Source of the DNA: Candidatus Omnitrophota bacterium
GTDB taxonomy: Bacteria > Omnitrophota > Gorgyraeia > Aquiviventales > Aquiviventaceae
Direction of reading: 5' to 3'
Assembly: GCA_016206585.1 (NCBI GenBank)
Contig: JACQRE010000006.1
Coordinates: forward strand, 1 to 19,966
DNA length: 19,966 bases
The notes below the pieces were generated by a model. It did not search any database. It was not told where the DNA came from and saw only the letters and a list, made by a program, of their open reading frames with translations. The position numbers and the translations under genes are program-made. The first letter of the stretch is position 1. Every line of letters starts with the position of its first letter. Shown piece after piece: positions 1 to 7,567 of the stretch.

Positions 1-40
1 AGCTTGGGAAGCTAGCGCACTACCACTGTGCTATACCCGC
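1..40 (-). tRNA. tRNA-Gly(CCC), partial (5' half, cut by window edge)
   Basis: On the minus strand, position 40 begins GCGGGTATAG and runs through a D-arm (GCAC, loop AGTGGTA, GTGC). It then enters an anticodon stem CTAGC with loop TTCCCAA, which places CCC at the anticodon. The window ends inside the 3' side of the anticodon stem, so the T-arm and acceptor end cannot be judged. The first 24 bases are identical to the interrupted copy at 215, so the two are tandem paralogues. This one may be the working gene. Confidence 0.75.
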
Positions 41-57
41 CTGTTGTCTTTCAATGT

Positions 58-215
58 TGGAGCGGGACGCCGCAACACGGCGTGTTGCGGCACTCCCGTC
101 GCCGACCCCGGCACGTTTGGCTTCGCCAAACGAAGCCGCCGGGGTGCCCGGCTCGGTCGTCGAACCCGCGTGGCCAGCTTGGGAAGCTGGAGCACTACCA
201 CTGTGCTATACCCGC
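58..215 (-). pseudogene. tRNA-Gly(CCC)-like gene interrupted in the T-arm by hairpin DNA
   Basis: From position 215 downward the minus strand has acceptor GCGGGTA, D-stem GCAC/GTGC, anticodon stem CCAGC/GCTGG with loop TTCCCAA (anticodon CCC), a short variable segment CCAC and T-stem GCGGG followed by TTCGAC. The expected CCCGC closing strand does not follow. Instead come roughly 100 bases of palindromic DNA, and only then TCCCGCTCCA (67-58), which looks like a tRNA-Gly 3' end with CCA. That tail has room for only one CCCGC strand, so either the T-stem or the acceptor strand is missing. The simplest reading is a tRNA copy broken by an inserted or expanded hairpin element. An unusual processed tRNA is possible but less likely. 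Confidence 0.6.
63..145. repeat. Pair of strong palindromic hairpins inside the tRNA-Gly copy
   Basis: Hairpin 1 (63-98): CGGGA, then GCCGCAACAC, a GGC loop, GTGTTGCGGC, then TCCCG, giving a 15-bp stem with a small asymmetric bulge. Hairpin 2 (105-145): outer arms ACCCCGGC (105-112) and GCCGGGGT (138-145), enclosing the perfect inner palindrome CGTTTGGC-TTC-GCCAAACG (114-132). An alternative inner pairing, GGCTTCG with CGAAGCC, competes with that inner stem. No open frame or transposase is associated. This resembles a REP/BIME-like or MITE-like palindromic unit, but the family is not recognised. Confidence 0.6.
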
Positions 216-251
216 GTTGCCTATTCGAGTGAAACACCGACGTGCTCCATG

Positions 252-286
252 GTTCAATGTTCATTGTTCGGTGTTCATTGTGGGTT
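252..286. repeat. 7-bp-period tandem repeat (GTTCATT type)
   Basis: Five consecutive heptads on the plus strand: GTTCAAT (252-258), GTTCATT (259-265), GTTCGGT (266-272), GTTCATT (273-279) and GTGGGTT (280-286). It lies in the gap between the TPR gene (ends at 310) and the tRNA region. A 9-mer TTCAATGTT from its start also occurs at 51-59, on the other side of the interrupted tRNA. The rest of the 216-309 gap shows no gene, promoter or clear terminator. Confidence 0.7.
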
Positions 287-309
287 AGGTGGGCTGGCGG
301 AGAGTTATT

Positions 310-1041
310 TTACCGTGTATTCAGATCGCGGTCACGTTTTTGGCGGATGCGGTCCGCTTGCGCGTCAATGGCCGCCGCTTTTCGCGTGTCTCCCAGCTCC
401 TTCAGCACGTCCGCGTAGGCATCCAGGATGAACAGCATCAGGGGGTCGTCCGCTTTCCGCGCCGCTTCCCAGACGGCGACGGCCCGCTTGAGCAGCGGGG
501 CGGCCTCGGCCGGCTTGCCTTGACTGCGGGACAGCGAGGCCAGATCGTACAGGCTGCTGGCGATCTGGATGTCGTCAGGCTCCAGGGAGGCTTCACGGAT
601 CTCGAGCGCCCTCCGGTACAGCGGCTCGGCCTTGGCGTACTCCTCACGGAAGCTGTACAGTCCTGCCAGGTTGGTCAACGCCTTGGCCACCTCGGGGTGC
701 GTGGGGCCAAGCGCCTTCTCGTTGACGGCGAGTGCTCGCTTCAACAGCGGTTCGAGCTCAGCATGCTCGCCCTGCGCCTCCAGCGCCAAGGCCACGTTGC
801 CGAGCGAGGCGGCAACGTCAGGGTGGTTGGACCCAAAGGTGTTTTCCGCCAGCGAGAGGGCGTTTCGGGCGACGCGTTCCGCTTCGGCGTATCGCCGTTG
901 CCCGTAGAGGGTGGAAAATTCCACCTTCAACTTCTCCCAGGCAGTTTTCTGCCGCTTCTGGGTCGGGGTGTCCTGGGCCTGGGCGGGGCTGCCAAGGAGG
1001 AGCACCAGGCTCATCCCGAGGGTGCTCGCCAAACAGGTCAT
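310..1041 (-). CDS. Periplasmic tetratricopeptide-repeat protein
   Basis: This 243-residue protein starts with a likely signal peptide: a short N-region, the hydrophobic stretch SLVLLLGSPAQA, and a probable cleavage after AQA near residue 22. The rest is four to five TPR units with a 42-residue spacing, of the kinesin-light-chain type (recurring A-LNLA-LY----Y--AEPLY-RAL-I-E patterns), between about residues 45 and 215. It ends in a charged tail. TPRs of this kind serve as scaffolds, so no catalytic role is implied and the partner is unknown. Its ATG shares ATGA with the thiE stop (1041-1038), which suggests translational coupling and last place in the transcription unit. Why a TPR scaffold should follow thiamine genes is not evident; the link may be positional only. 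Confidence 0.85.
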   Translation of the reverse strand: MTCLASTLGMSLVLLLGSPAQAQDTPTQKRQKTAWEKLKVEFSTLYGQRRYAEAERVARNALSLAENTFGSNHPDVAASLGNVALALEAQGEHAELEPLLKRALAVNEKALGPTHPEVAKALTNLAGLYSFREEYAKAEPLYRRALEIREASLEPDDIQIASSLYDLASLSRSQGKPAEAAPLLKRAVAVWEAARKADDPLMLFILDAYADVLKELGDTRKAAAIDAQADRIRQKRDRDLNTR

Positions 1042-1712
1042 GAGCCGCTCGGGGCGGCCACACGGCGCTGCGGCGGGTTGCCGATCAACTGCTTGAGGGT
1101 TCGAGCGGCGGCTTCAGGGTCCTCGGCGCCGCAGACCGCCCGGACCACCGCCACACGGTCACCGCCCGCTTCCGCCACCCGGCGGACGTTCGCAGCCTCG
1201 ATGCCGCCGATGCAGACGAAGGGAATGCGGACCTGGGCGGAGACGCTGCGGACCAAGGACAGGCCGACGCTGCCATAGTCGGGTTTCGTCGGGGTGGGAA
1301 AAATCGGGCCCACCCCGAGGTAGTCCGCCCCCTCCTCCTCCGCCGCCGCCGCCTGCTCCAGGCTGTGCGTGGACTTGCCGATGAGCCGCCCCCGCCCGAG
1401 CATGGCCCTCGCCGCCTCGATGGGGAGATCGTCCTGCCCGAGGTGGACGCCGTCGGCCTGCGCGGCGTGCGCGACGTCGACGCGGTCGTTGATGATCAGC
1501 GGGACACCGGCCGGACGGGTGACGGCCAGGAGACGGGCGGCGGTCTCCAGCAGCGAGCGGGTGGTGGCGGTCTTGTCGCGCAGCTGGATGGCGTCCGCAC
1601 CGCCCCGGACGGCGCGGGCGGCGACGTCGGCCAGCGCGCGCGAGCCGGCTGCGGCACGGTCAACGATGACGTAGAGCCGCCAGGTGGAGCAGGAGGTCCC
1701 GTTCCAGGTCAT
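1038..1712 (-). CDS. thiE: Thiamine-phosphate synthase
   Basis: ThiE joins HMP-pyrophosphate and thiazole phosphate to give thiamine phosphate in the cytoplasm. The 224-residue frame has the family's TIM-barrel motifs in order: RLYVIVDRA (12-20), GGADAIQLRDK (37-47), INDRVDVAHAAQADGVHLGQDD (74-95), GKSTHS (102-107), ADYLGVGPIFPTPTK (129-143) and CIGGI (167-171). The chosen ATG at 1712 is the only good one before the first beta strand. The 11 residues ahead of RLYVIVD are an out-of-frame reading of the thiD2 tail, and there is no clear ribosome-binding site. The gene overlaps thiD2 by 53 bases in the +1 frame. As ThiD2 and ThiE are fused in several phyla, this looks like a split, frameshifted or coupled version of the fusion. 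Confidence 0.92.
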   Translation of the reverse strand: MTWNGTSCSTWRLYVIVDRAAAGSRALADVAARAVRGGADAIQLRDKTATTRSLLETAARLLAVTRPAGVPLIINDRVDVAHAAQADGVHLGQDDLPIEAARAMLGRGRLIGKSTHSLEQAAAAEEEGADYLGVGPIFPTPTKPDYGSVGLSLVRSVSAQVRIPFVCIGGIEAANVRRVAEAGGDRVAVVRAVCGAEDPEAAARTLKQLIGNPPQRRVAAPSGS

Positions 1713-2130
1713 AGGTCTTGAACCGCAGGCGTTGAAAACCGCGTGTGTGCCGCGGGGCGATGACGCGGCTGCACTCTTCGAGCGTCCGGAGCGACTCTTT
1801 GGCCCGCTGGAAGTTGATGAGGAGCAGCCGCTCCAGCGACTCGACGCGCGAGGCGGGTGCGCGGCGCCCCACATCCGAGCCGCTGGCTCGGGCCCGGACA
1901 AGAGCTCTGGGGCTGACGGGCAGTTGACGCACCGCCCGTGCCACGTCGTGGCGCAGGCTGCGCGCGCGGCGGAACAGGCGCGGGAGGCCATGCTGGAACC
2001 GCACGATCTCTTCGCAGACCCGCAGCCCCTCCAGCGCGCGGTTGGCATTCGCATCCACCAGCCGCAGCGCCGCCCGGCGCAGTTGGGAGTTCGGAGTTCG
2101 GAGTTCGGAGTGGGGGTTTTTACTCCGCAT
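1660..2130 (-). CDS. ThiD2-like protein (putative HMP-phosphate kinase)
   Basis: The body from about residue 25 (RLVDANANRALEGLRVCEE) matches the ThiD2 domain usually found fused in front of ThiE, including an N-terminal ANxNRAxEgLRVxEe motif, a central SDVG, and a second helix pair with NFQRAKESLRTLEE. ThiD2 proteins are known as HMP-phosphate kinases that make the HMP-pyrophosphate used by ThiE. The start chosen is ATG 2130, because the repeat upstream gives GGAG six bases before it; GTG 2151 in the same frame is an alternative. The first 18 or so residues are translated heptamer repeat, not conserved domain. The gene stops at a TGA (1662-1660) already inside thiE. Domain identity is fairly sure; the kinase role is inferred from the family. 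Confidence 0.82.
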   Translation of the reverse strand: MRSKNPHSELRTPNSQLRRAALRLVDANANRALEGLRVCEEIVRFQHGLPRLFRRARSLRHDVARAVRQLPVSPRALVRARASGSDVGRRAPASRVESLERLLLINFQRAKESLRTLEECSRVIAPRHTRGFQRLRFKTYDLERDLLLHLAALRHR

Positions 2131-2153
2131 TCCGCACTCCGCATTCCGCACTC
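2086..2153. repeat. Two-armed 7-bp-period inverted repeat (GGAGTTC / ACTCCGC)
   Basis: The left arm is GGAGTTC three times plus GGAGTGG (2086-2113). The right arm is ACTCCGC (2122-2128), ATTCCGC, ACTCCGC, ATTCCGC and ACTC (to 2153), in opposite orientation. TTTTT lies between the arms (2117-2121). The arms pair with regular mismatches. The repeat begins at the rfaE2 stop (2152-2154) and runs about 18 codons into thiD2, supplying that gene's GGAG and ATG. Confidence 0.85.
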
Positions 2154-2643
2154 ATCGTTGACGGATGCGCTCGATGAGTTTCGTAGTCGAATAGCCCTTG
2201 ATGAGGGGCAGGCGCACGACGCGTCCGCCATACCGCTCGACCGTCTGTCGGCCGACAATCTGGGACGCCCCCCAGTCCGCGCCCTTGATCAGGACGCGGG
2301 GCTGCAGCCGTTCGATGAGCCGTTGCGGGGTTCGTTCGCTGAAGATCGTGACGTAGTCGACGCACTGCAGCGCGGCGAGGAGCCGCGCGCGGTCTTGCTG
2401 CCCGATGATCGGCCGGTGGGGGCCCTTGAGCCATCGCACCGACTGGTCGCTGTTGAGGCCCACGATCAGGAGATCACCGTGCTGTTTCGCGCGCTCCAGC
2501 AGCTTCACGTGGCCCGCGTGGACCAAATCGAAGCAGCCGTTCGTGAAGACGGCGGTCCCGCCCCGGCGCTGCGTCCGGCGGACGATCCGGGCGAGGGCGG
2601 CGGCCGAAGCGATCTTATCGCGTGCGCGGCGCGGCTGAGGCAT
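2152..2643 (-). CDS. rfaE2: D-glycero-beta-D-manno-heptose 1-phosphate adenylyltransferase
   Basis: This enzyme activates heptose 1-phosphate with ATP to ADP-heptose, a late step of ADP-L-glycero-D-manno-heptose synthesis for the LPS inner core. The 163-residue protein is the stand-alone cytidylyltransferase-like domain, not the two-domain HldE fusion: VFTNGCFDLVHAGHVKLLERAK with the HxGH nucleotide motif at 42-45, then VGLNSDQSVRWLKGPHRPI, DYVTIF, KGADW, and the C-terminal STTKLIERI. Its ATG (2643) lies 29 bases inside the 3' end of gmhA, so the two are probably coupled. The kinase (RfaE1/HldA) and phosphatase (GmhB) needed between them are not in the window. Confidence 0.93.
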   Translation of the reverse strand: MPQPRRARDKIASAAALARIVRRTQRRGGTAVFTNGCFDLVHAGHVKLLERAKQHGDLLIVGLNSDQSVRWLKGPHRPIIGQQDRARLLAALQCVDYVTIFSERTPQRLIERLQPRVLIKGADWGASQIVGRQTVERYGGRVVRLPLIKGYSTTKLIERIRQR

Positions 2644-3259
2644 GGAGCGCGTGCTCGACCAGGCCGCAGAGGATATGGCCGATGGTCAGATGCACTTCCT
2701 GGATGCGGGCGGTCACCGTGGACGGCACGCAGATGCAGAAGTCGCACAGCCCCGCCATCTGGCCGCCCGAGCCGCCGGTCAGGCCGATGGTCGCCACACC
2801 CATCGGCTTGGCCTGGCGCAGCCCGGCGAGGACGTTCGGGGAGTTGCCGGACGTGGAGAGCCCCACCGCCACATCGCCCGCCTGGGCGAGCCCTTCGATC
2901 TGGCGGGAGAAGATCTGCTCGAAGCTGTAGTCGTTGCCGATCGCCGTGACGCTGGCCATGTTCTCGGTGAGCGAGATGGAGGGCAGCGACCGGCGCTCCA
3001 TCTGAAAGCGGCCCACGAACTCGCCGGCCATGTGCTGGCTCTGGGTCGCCGAGCCGCCGTTGCCGAACCAGATGATCTTGCGGCCGCTGCGCAGGGCGGC
3101 GGCCATGAGCGCTGCGGCCTTGGCGATCTTCGACCGCTGGGCTTCGGGAAGCTCCGCGTGCAGCCGGGCCGTCTCCTTCAGCGCGGCGGCAATCTCGTTC
3201 CGCGTCCGGCGTCCGGCGCCCTGCGTGCTGCGTCCTGCGTCCTGCGTCGCGCGAGCCAT
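2615..3259 (-). CDS. gmhA: Sedoheptulose 7-phosphate isomerase
   Basis: GmhA converts sedoheptulose 7-phosphate to D-glycero-D-manno-heptose 7-phosphate, the first step to LPS heptose. The 214-residue protein is a single SIS domain: GNGGSATQSQHMAGEF from residue 66, ENMASVTAIGNDYSFEQIF, the phosphate-binding STSGNS at 135-140, and IQEVHLTIGHILCGLVE near the C-terminus, with the glutamate and histidines (E188, H190, H195) typical of the family. The ATG at 3259 is four bases after the pfk stop. Residues 1-20 are encoded by the heptamer repeat at 3201-3256 and lie before the conserved fold, so the functional start might be later, although the next in-frame ATG comes too late to keep the first helix. 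Confidence 0.93.
   Translation of the reverse strand: MARATQDAGRSTQGAGRRTRNEIAAALKETARLHAELPEAQRSKIAKAAALMAAALRSGRKIIWFGNGGSATQSQHMAGEFVGRFQMERRSLPSISLTENMASVTAIGNDYSFEQIFSRQIEGLAQAGDVAVGLSTSGNSPNVLAGLRQAKPMGVATIGLTGGSGGQMAGLCDFCICVPSTVTARIQEVHLTIGHILCGLVEHALHASAAPRTR
3201..3256. repeat. 7-bp-period tandem repeat (TGCGTCC type) inside the gmhA 5' end
   Basis: Eight heptads in a row on the plus strand: CGCGTCC, GGCGTCC, GGCGCCC, TGCGTGC, TGCGTCC, TGCGTCC, TGCGTCG, CGCGAGC. All lie within the coding sequence of gmhA and are read as a short basic and polar tail before the SIS domain. No inverted second arm was seen. Confidence 0.85.
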
Positions 3260-3263
3260 CCCG

Positions 3264-4301
3264 TTATCCGAAGAAAATCTTCGCCAGGTTGTAGAGGCCC
3301 ATATCCACCGTCTTCAGCGTCCCGGTGCCCTGCTCGATCGGCACCGCGACGATCTTGTTCCCCTGGAGACTCACCATCTGGCCGAACTGCCCTTCCAGCA
3401 CCAGCTCAACCGCCTTGATGCCGAAGCGCGTGCCCAGGATCCGGTCGAACGCCGTGGGGCTGCCGCCGCGCTGGATATGGCCGAGGACGGTGACGCGGGT
3501 CTCGTAGCCCGTCCGCTCCTCGATCAGCTTGCCGAGGGAGTCGCCGATCCCGCCGAGCCGGACGTGCCCGAACTCGTCCAGCTTCTCCTCGCGGGTGACG
3601 TGCGCGTCCTGCTTGAACTGGGCGCCTTCAGCCACGACGATGATGCTGAAGTCCTTGCCGCGGGCGTGCCGCCGCTTGATGAGGCTGCACACCTCGTTGA
3701 TGTCGATCGGCTGTTCCGGGATCAGGATGACGTCCGCCCCGCCCGCGATGCCGGCACAGGTGGCGATCCAGCCGGCGTGGCGGCCCATCACCTCGGCGAC
3801 CATGATGCGGTGATGGCTTTCCGCCGTCGTGTGGAGCCGGTCGATCGCCTCCATCGCGATGTTGACCGCCGTGTCGAAGCCGAAGGTGTAGTCGGTGGCC
3901 GACAGATCGTTGTCGATCGTCTTCGGCACCCCGACCACCTTGACGCCTTCCTTGGACAGCCTCGTCGCAACCCCCAGCGTGTCCTCTCCGCCGATGGGGA
4001 TCAGCGCATCGAGGGCGAGCCGTTTCAGGGTGTCCTTGAGCTTGGCAAGATCCTCCGGGCGCTTGTACGGGTTGGTCCGGGAGGTCCCGAGGATCGTGCC
4101 GCCCTTCGGGAGGATGCCGGAAACCGACTGCAGGTCCAGGAGCACGGTATCACCCAGGATCAGCCCTTTCCAGCCGTTGCGGATGCCGACCACCTTGATG
4201 TCGGCCTGGATCGCCCGGCGGGTCACCGCGCGGATCACGGGATTCAACCCCGGGCAGTCCCCTCCTCCGGTCAACACTCCGAGTTGGCGTACCGCGGTCA
4301 T
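3264..4301 (-). CDS. pfp: 6-phosphofructokinase, probably PPi-dependent
   Basis: This 345-residue protein is a group III phosphofructokinase acting on fructose 6-phosphate in glycolysis. The N-terminal GVLTGGGDCPGLN (8-20), PKGGTILGTSR, IGGEDTLGVATRL (103-115), PKTIDND (126-132), EVMGRHAGWIA, ILIPEQPIDI, the AEGAQF stretch and GHIQRGG are all present. Two residues that separate donors are readable: Asp107 and Lys127 sit where the ATP enzyme of E. coli has Gly104 and Gly124. Asp plus Lys is the established signature of pyrophosphate-using enzymes, so a reversible PPi-PFK is likely; the symbol follows that inference. The ATG is four bases after an AGGTGG that lies inside the stem of the element at 4300-4411. 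Confidence 0.9.
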   Translation of the reverse strand: MTAVRQLGVLTGGGDCPGLNPVIRAVTRRAIQADIKVVGIRNGWKGLILGDTVLLDLQSVSGILPKGGTILGTSRTNPYKRPEDLAKLKDTLKRLALDALIPIGGEDTLGVATRLSKEGVKVVGVPKTIDNDLSATDYTFGFDTAVNIAMEAIDRLHTTAESHHRIMVAEVMGRHAGWIATCAGIAGGADVILIPEQPIDINEVCSLIKRRHARGKDFSIIVVAEGAQFKQDAHVTREEKLDEFGHVRLGGIGDSLGKLIEERTGYETRVTVLGHIQRGGSPTAFDRILGTRFGIKAVELVLEGQFGQMVSLQGNKIVAVPIEQGTGTLKTVDMGLYNLAKIFFG

Positions 4302-4410
4302 CCCACCACCTGCGTGTTGGCCACAGGCCAGTTTCGCCTCGCTAGATTATTGTTTCGCCTCACGCGAGGCGAAACGGGCTGCTGTCGGCAGCCCCACGCA
4401 GGTGGTGGGA

Positions 4411-4411
<1 letters not shown>
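4300..4411. repeat. Cloverleaf-like palindromic element filling the accC-pfk gap
   Basis: Perfect 17-bp inverted arms at 4300-4316 (ATCCCACCACCTGCGTG) and 4395-4411 enclose three further hairpins: TGGCC-ACA-GGCCA (4318-4330), GTTTCGCCTC-ACGC-GAGGCGAAAC (4352-4375) and GGGCTGC-TGTCG-GCAGCCC (4376-4394). A second copy of GTTTCGCCTC, extended to GTTTCGCCTCGC (4331-4342), could pair with the same right strand over 12 bp instead, so two inner folds compete. The element ends on the accC stop codon (4413-4411) and on the pfk ATG (4301-4299). It could be a MITE-like insertion, an RNA processing site or a cis-regulatory RNA. It has no U-run on the minus strand, so it is not a textbook terminator. Confidence 0.8.
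4302..4316 (-). promoter_or_regulatory. pfk ribosome-binding site sequestered in a stem
   Basis: On the minus strand the bases before the pfk ATG read AGGTGG-TGGG-ATG, with the Shine-Dalgarno-like AGGTGG at 4311-4306. All of it lies in the right arm (in transcript order) of the 17-bp outer stem, so a folded leader would hide both the binding site and part of the start codon. Regulation is inferred from this geometry only. Confidence 0.5.
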
Positions 4412-5775
<1,364 letters not shown>

Positions 5776-5809
5776 CAGCGAGGCACGACGCCGGCTTGGT
5801 CGACGGGCG

Positions 5810-6283
<474 letters not shown>

Positions 6284-6336
6284 GCTGCCCTCACTGTGTT
6301 GGGGGTAGTACCGCAGCACTCCGCGGCCCCACCCGG

Positions 6337-6894
6337 CTACACGCGGGACACGTACGCGCTGGTTCTGGTATCGACCCGGATCAGGTCGCCGGTTTCCACG
6401 AAGAGCGGCACCTGGATGACGGCCCCGGTCTCCAGCGTCGCCGGCTTCATGCCCCCTTTGGAGGTGTCGCCGCGCACGCCGGGCTCCGTGGAGGCGATGT
6501 GCACGTCCACGAACATCGGCGGCTGGATGCCGATCATCTGGCCGTCATGGAACTGGCCTTCGAGTTCCATGTTCTCCTTGAGGAAGCCGGCCGCCGAGCC
6601 GATCCCATCCGCCGGGACCTGCACCTCTTCATAGGACTTGGTGTCCATGAGGTGGAAGGTGTCCGCCGTGCGGTACAGGTACTGGAGCGTCCGCTTCTCG
6701 ATGTACGCTTCCTGGAACTTCTCGCCGGCGCGGAACGTCCGCTCAATGATGTTGTCATCCCGCATGCGGCGCAGCTTGGTGCGGACGAACGCCCCGCCCT
6801 TGCCCGGCTTCACGTGCTGGTACTCCACGATAATCCAGAGCTGGCCGTCCATGACGATCGCTTCGCCGTTGCGGAATTCGTTGGTGGAGATCAT
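6337..6894 (-). CDS. efp: Translation elongation factor P
   Basis: EF-P relieves ribosomes stalled on polyproline stretches. At 185 residues it has the normal three-domain length: KOW-like N-domain (ISTNEFRNGEAIVMDGQLW), the acceptor loop HVKPGKGGAFVRTKLR with Lys32 at the tip, the OB domain with YIEKRTLQYLY, and the C-terminal GDTSKGGMKPATLETGAVIQVPLFVETGDLIRVDTRTSAYVSRV signature. Lysine rather than arginine at the tip argues against the EarP/rhamnose system; whether it is lysylated by an EpmA-type enzyme cannot be told here. Its ATG overlaps the aroQ stop as ATGA (6894-6891). Confidence 0.97.
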   Translation of the reverse strand: MISTNEFRNGEAIVMDGQLWIIVEYQHVKPGKGGAFVRTKLRRMRDDNIIERTFRAGEKFQEAYIEKRTLQYLYRTADTFHLMDTKSYEEVQVPADGIGSAAGFLKENMELEGQFHDGQMIGIQPPMFVDVHIASTEPGVRGDTSKGGMKPATLETGAVIQVPLFVETGDLIRVDTRTSAYVSRV

Positions 6895-7394
6895 GGCGTT
6901 CGTCGCCGCGCAGCCCTCACGTTGGGCACCGTCCGGCGGGGCGCGGCCGCTGGAGCGTCCGGCCGCCCGAGGAGGCTAAGAAGCGCCTCGAGTCCCAAGT
7001 GGTAGCTCGCCGGGCCGAAGCCGCAGACTTGCCCGCGGCAGACGGGGACGATCAACGACTGATGCCGGAACGGTTCCCGGCTGTAGATGTTCGAGAGGTG
7101 CACTTCCACCACCGGGAGGCCAGCCGCCTCGACGGCGTCACGGATCGCGATGCTCGTGTGCGTGTACGCCGCCGGGTTGATGAGGAGCCCGTCGTAGCGG
7201 CCCTTGGCCTTGCCGATCAGCTCCACAATCTCGCCTTCATGGTTGGACTGGACGGTCATCACGATCGCCCCGCGGGCGGTCGCCAGCGTCCGGAGGCCGC
7301 GGTTGATGCTCTCCAGGTCGGCGGTGCCGTAGACCGAGGGCTGCCGGCTACCCAACAACTGCAGATTGGGTCCGTGAATCACGAGAATTTTCAT
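6891..7394 (-). CDS. aroQ: 3-dehydroquinate dehydratase, type II
   Basis: AroQ removes water from 3-dehydroquinate in the shikimate pathway. The 167-residue protein, started at the ATG at 7394, has MKILVIHGPNLQLLGSRQP, the catalytic tyrosine in SVYG (Tyr22), VQSNHEGEIVELI, LLINPAAYTHTSIAIRDA, and VEVHLSNIYSREPFRHQSLI with the active-site histidine. The C-terminal 20 residues are an Arg/Pro/Ala-rich tail beyond the usual end. The frame is open further upstream, but that part is the Trm112-like gene in another frame. Its start overlaps the stop of that gene (ATGA) and its stop overlaps the efp start. Confidence 0.96.
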   Translation of the reverse strand: MKILVIHGPNLQLLGSRQPSVYGTADLESINRGLRTLATARGAIVMTVQSNHEGEIVELIGKAKGRYDGLLINPAAYTHTSIAIRDAVEAAGLPVVEVHLSNIYSREPFRHQSLIVPVCRGQVCGFGPASYHLGLEALLSLLGRPDAPAAAPRRTVPNVRAARRRTP

Positions 7395-7567
7395 GCTGTT
7401 CCCCCGCTCCCTGGTTGCTCGGCTTCCTCCACCAGCATCACGGGGATGCCGTCGCGGACCGGGTAGTGGCGTCCGCACTGCGCGCAGACGAGCCGCTCAC
7501 CCTCCAGGGTGACCTTCGTGCGGCACGCCGGACACGCCAGCAGCTCGAGCAGTTGCGGATCGATCAT
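7391..7567 (-). CDS. Trm112-like zinc-ribbon protein
   Basis: This 58-residue frame starts at the ATG at 7567 and reads MIDPQLLELLACPACRTK, then LVCAQCGRHYPVRDGIPVML. The two Cys pairs (C12/C15 and C28/C31) and the YPVRDGIPVML ending are the hallmark of the Trm112/UPF0434 family, whose members are small zinc-binding partners, some of which support methyltransferases. The partner here is unknown. Both ends are four-base overlaps: its ATG shares ATGA with the rmuC stop (7567-7564) and its TGA lies in the aroQ start (7394-7391). This is strong support for it being a real gene despite its size. Confidence 0.92.
   Translation of the reverse strand: MIDPQLLELLACPACRTKVTLEGERLVCAQCGRHYPVRDGIPVMLVEEAEQPGSGGTA

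Noticed and set aside
1660..2151. TPP riboswitch ahead of the thiamine genes
   Set aside because: No thi-box motif is recognisable; the thiD2 leader is repeat and the 3' end of rfaE2.
2086..2153. Rho-independent terminator from the inverted repeat with TTTTT
   Set aside because: The T-run is in the loop and reads as A on the transcribed minus strand; it does not follow the stem in the direction of transcription.
1038..2258. 406-residue ThiE frame starting at 2258
   Set aside because: The part before 1712 is out of frame with the conserved thiD2 and rfaE2 proteins that occupy this DNA; only the last 224 residues are ThiE.
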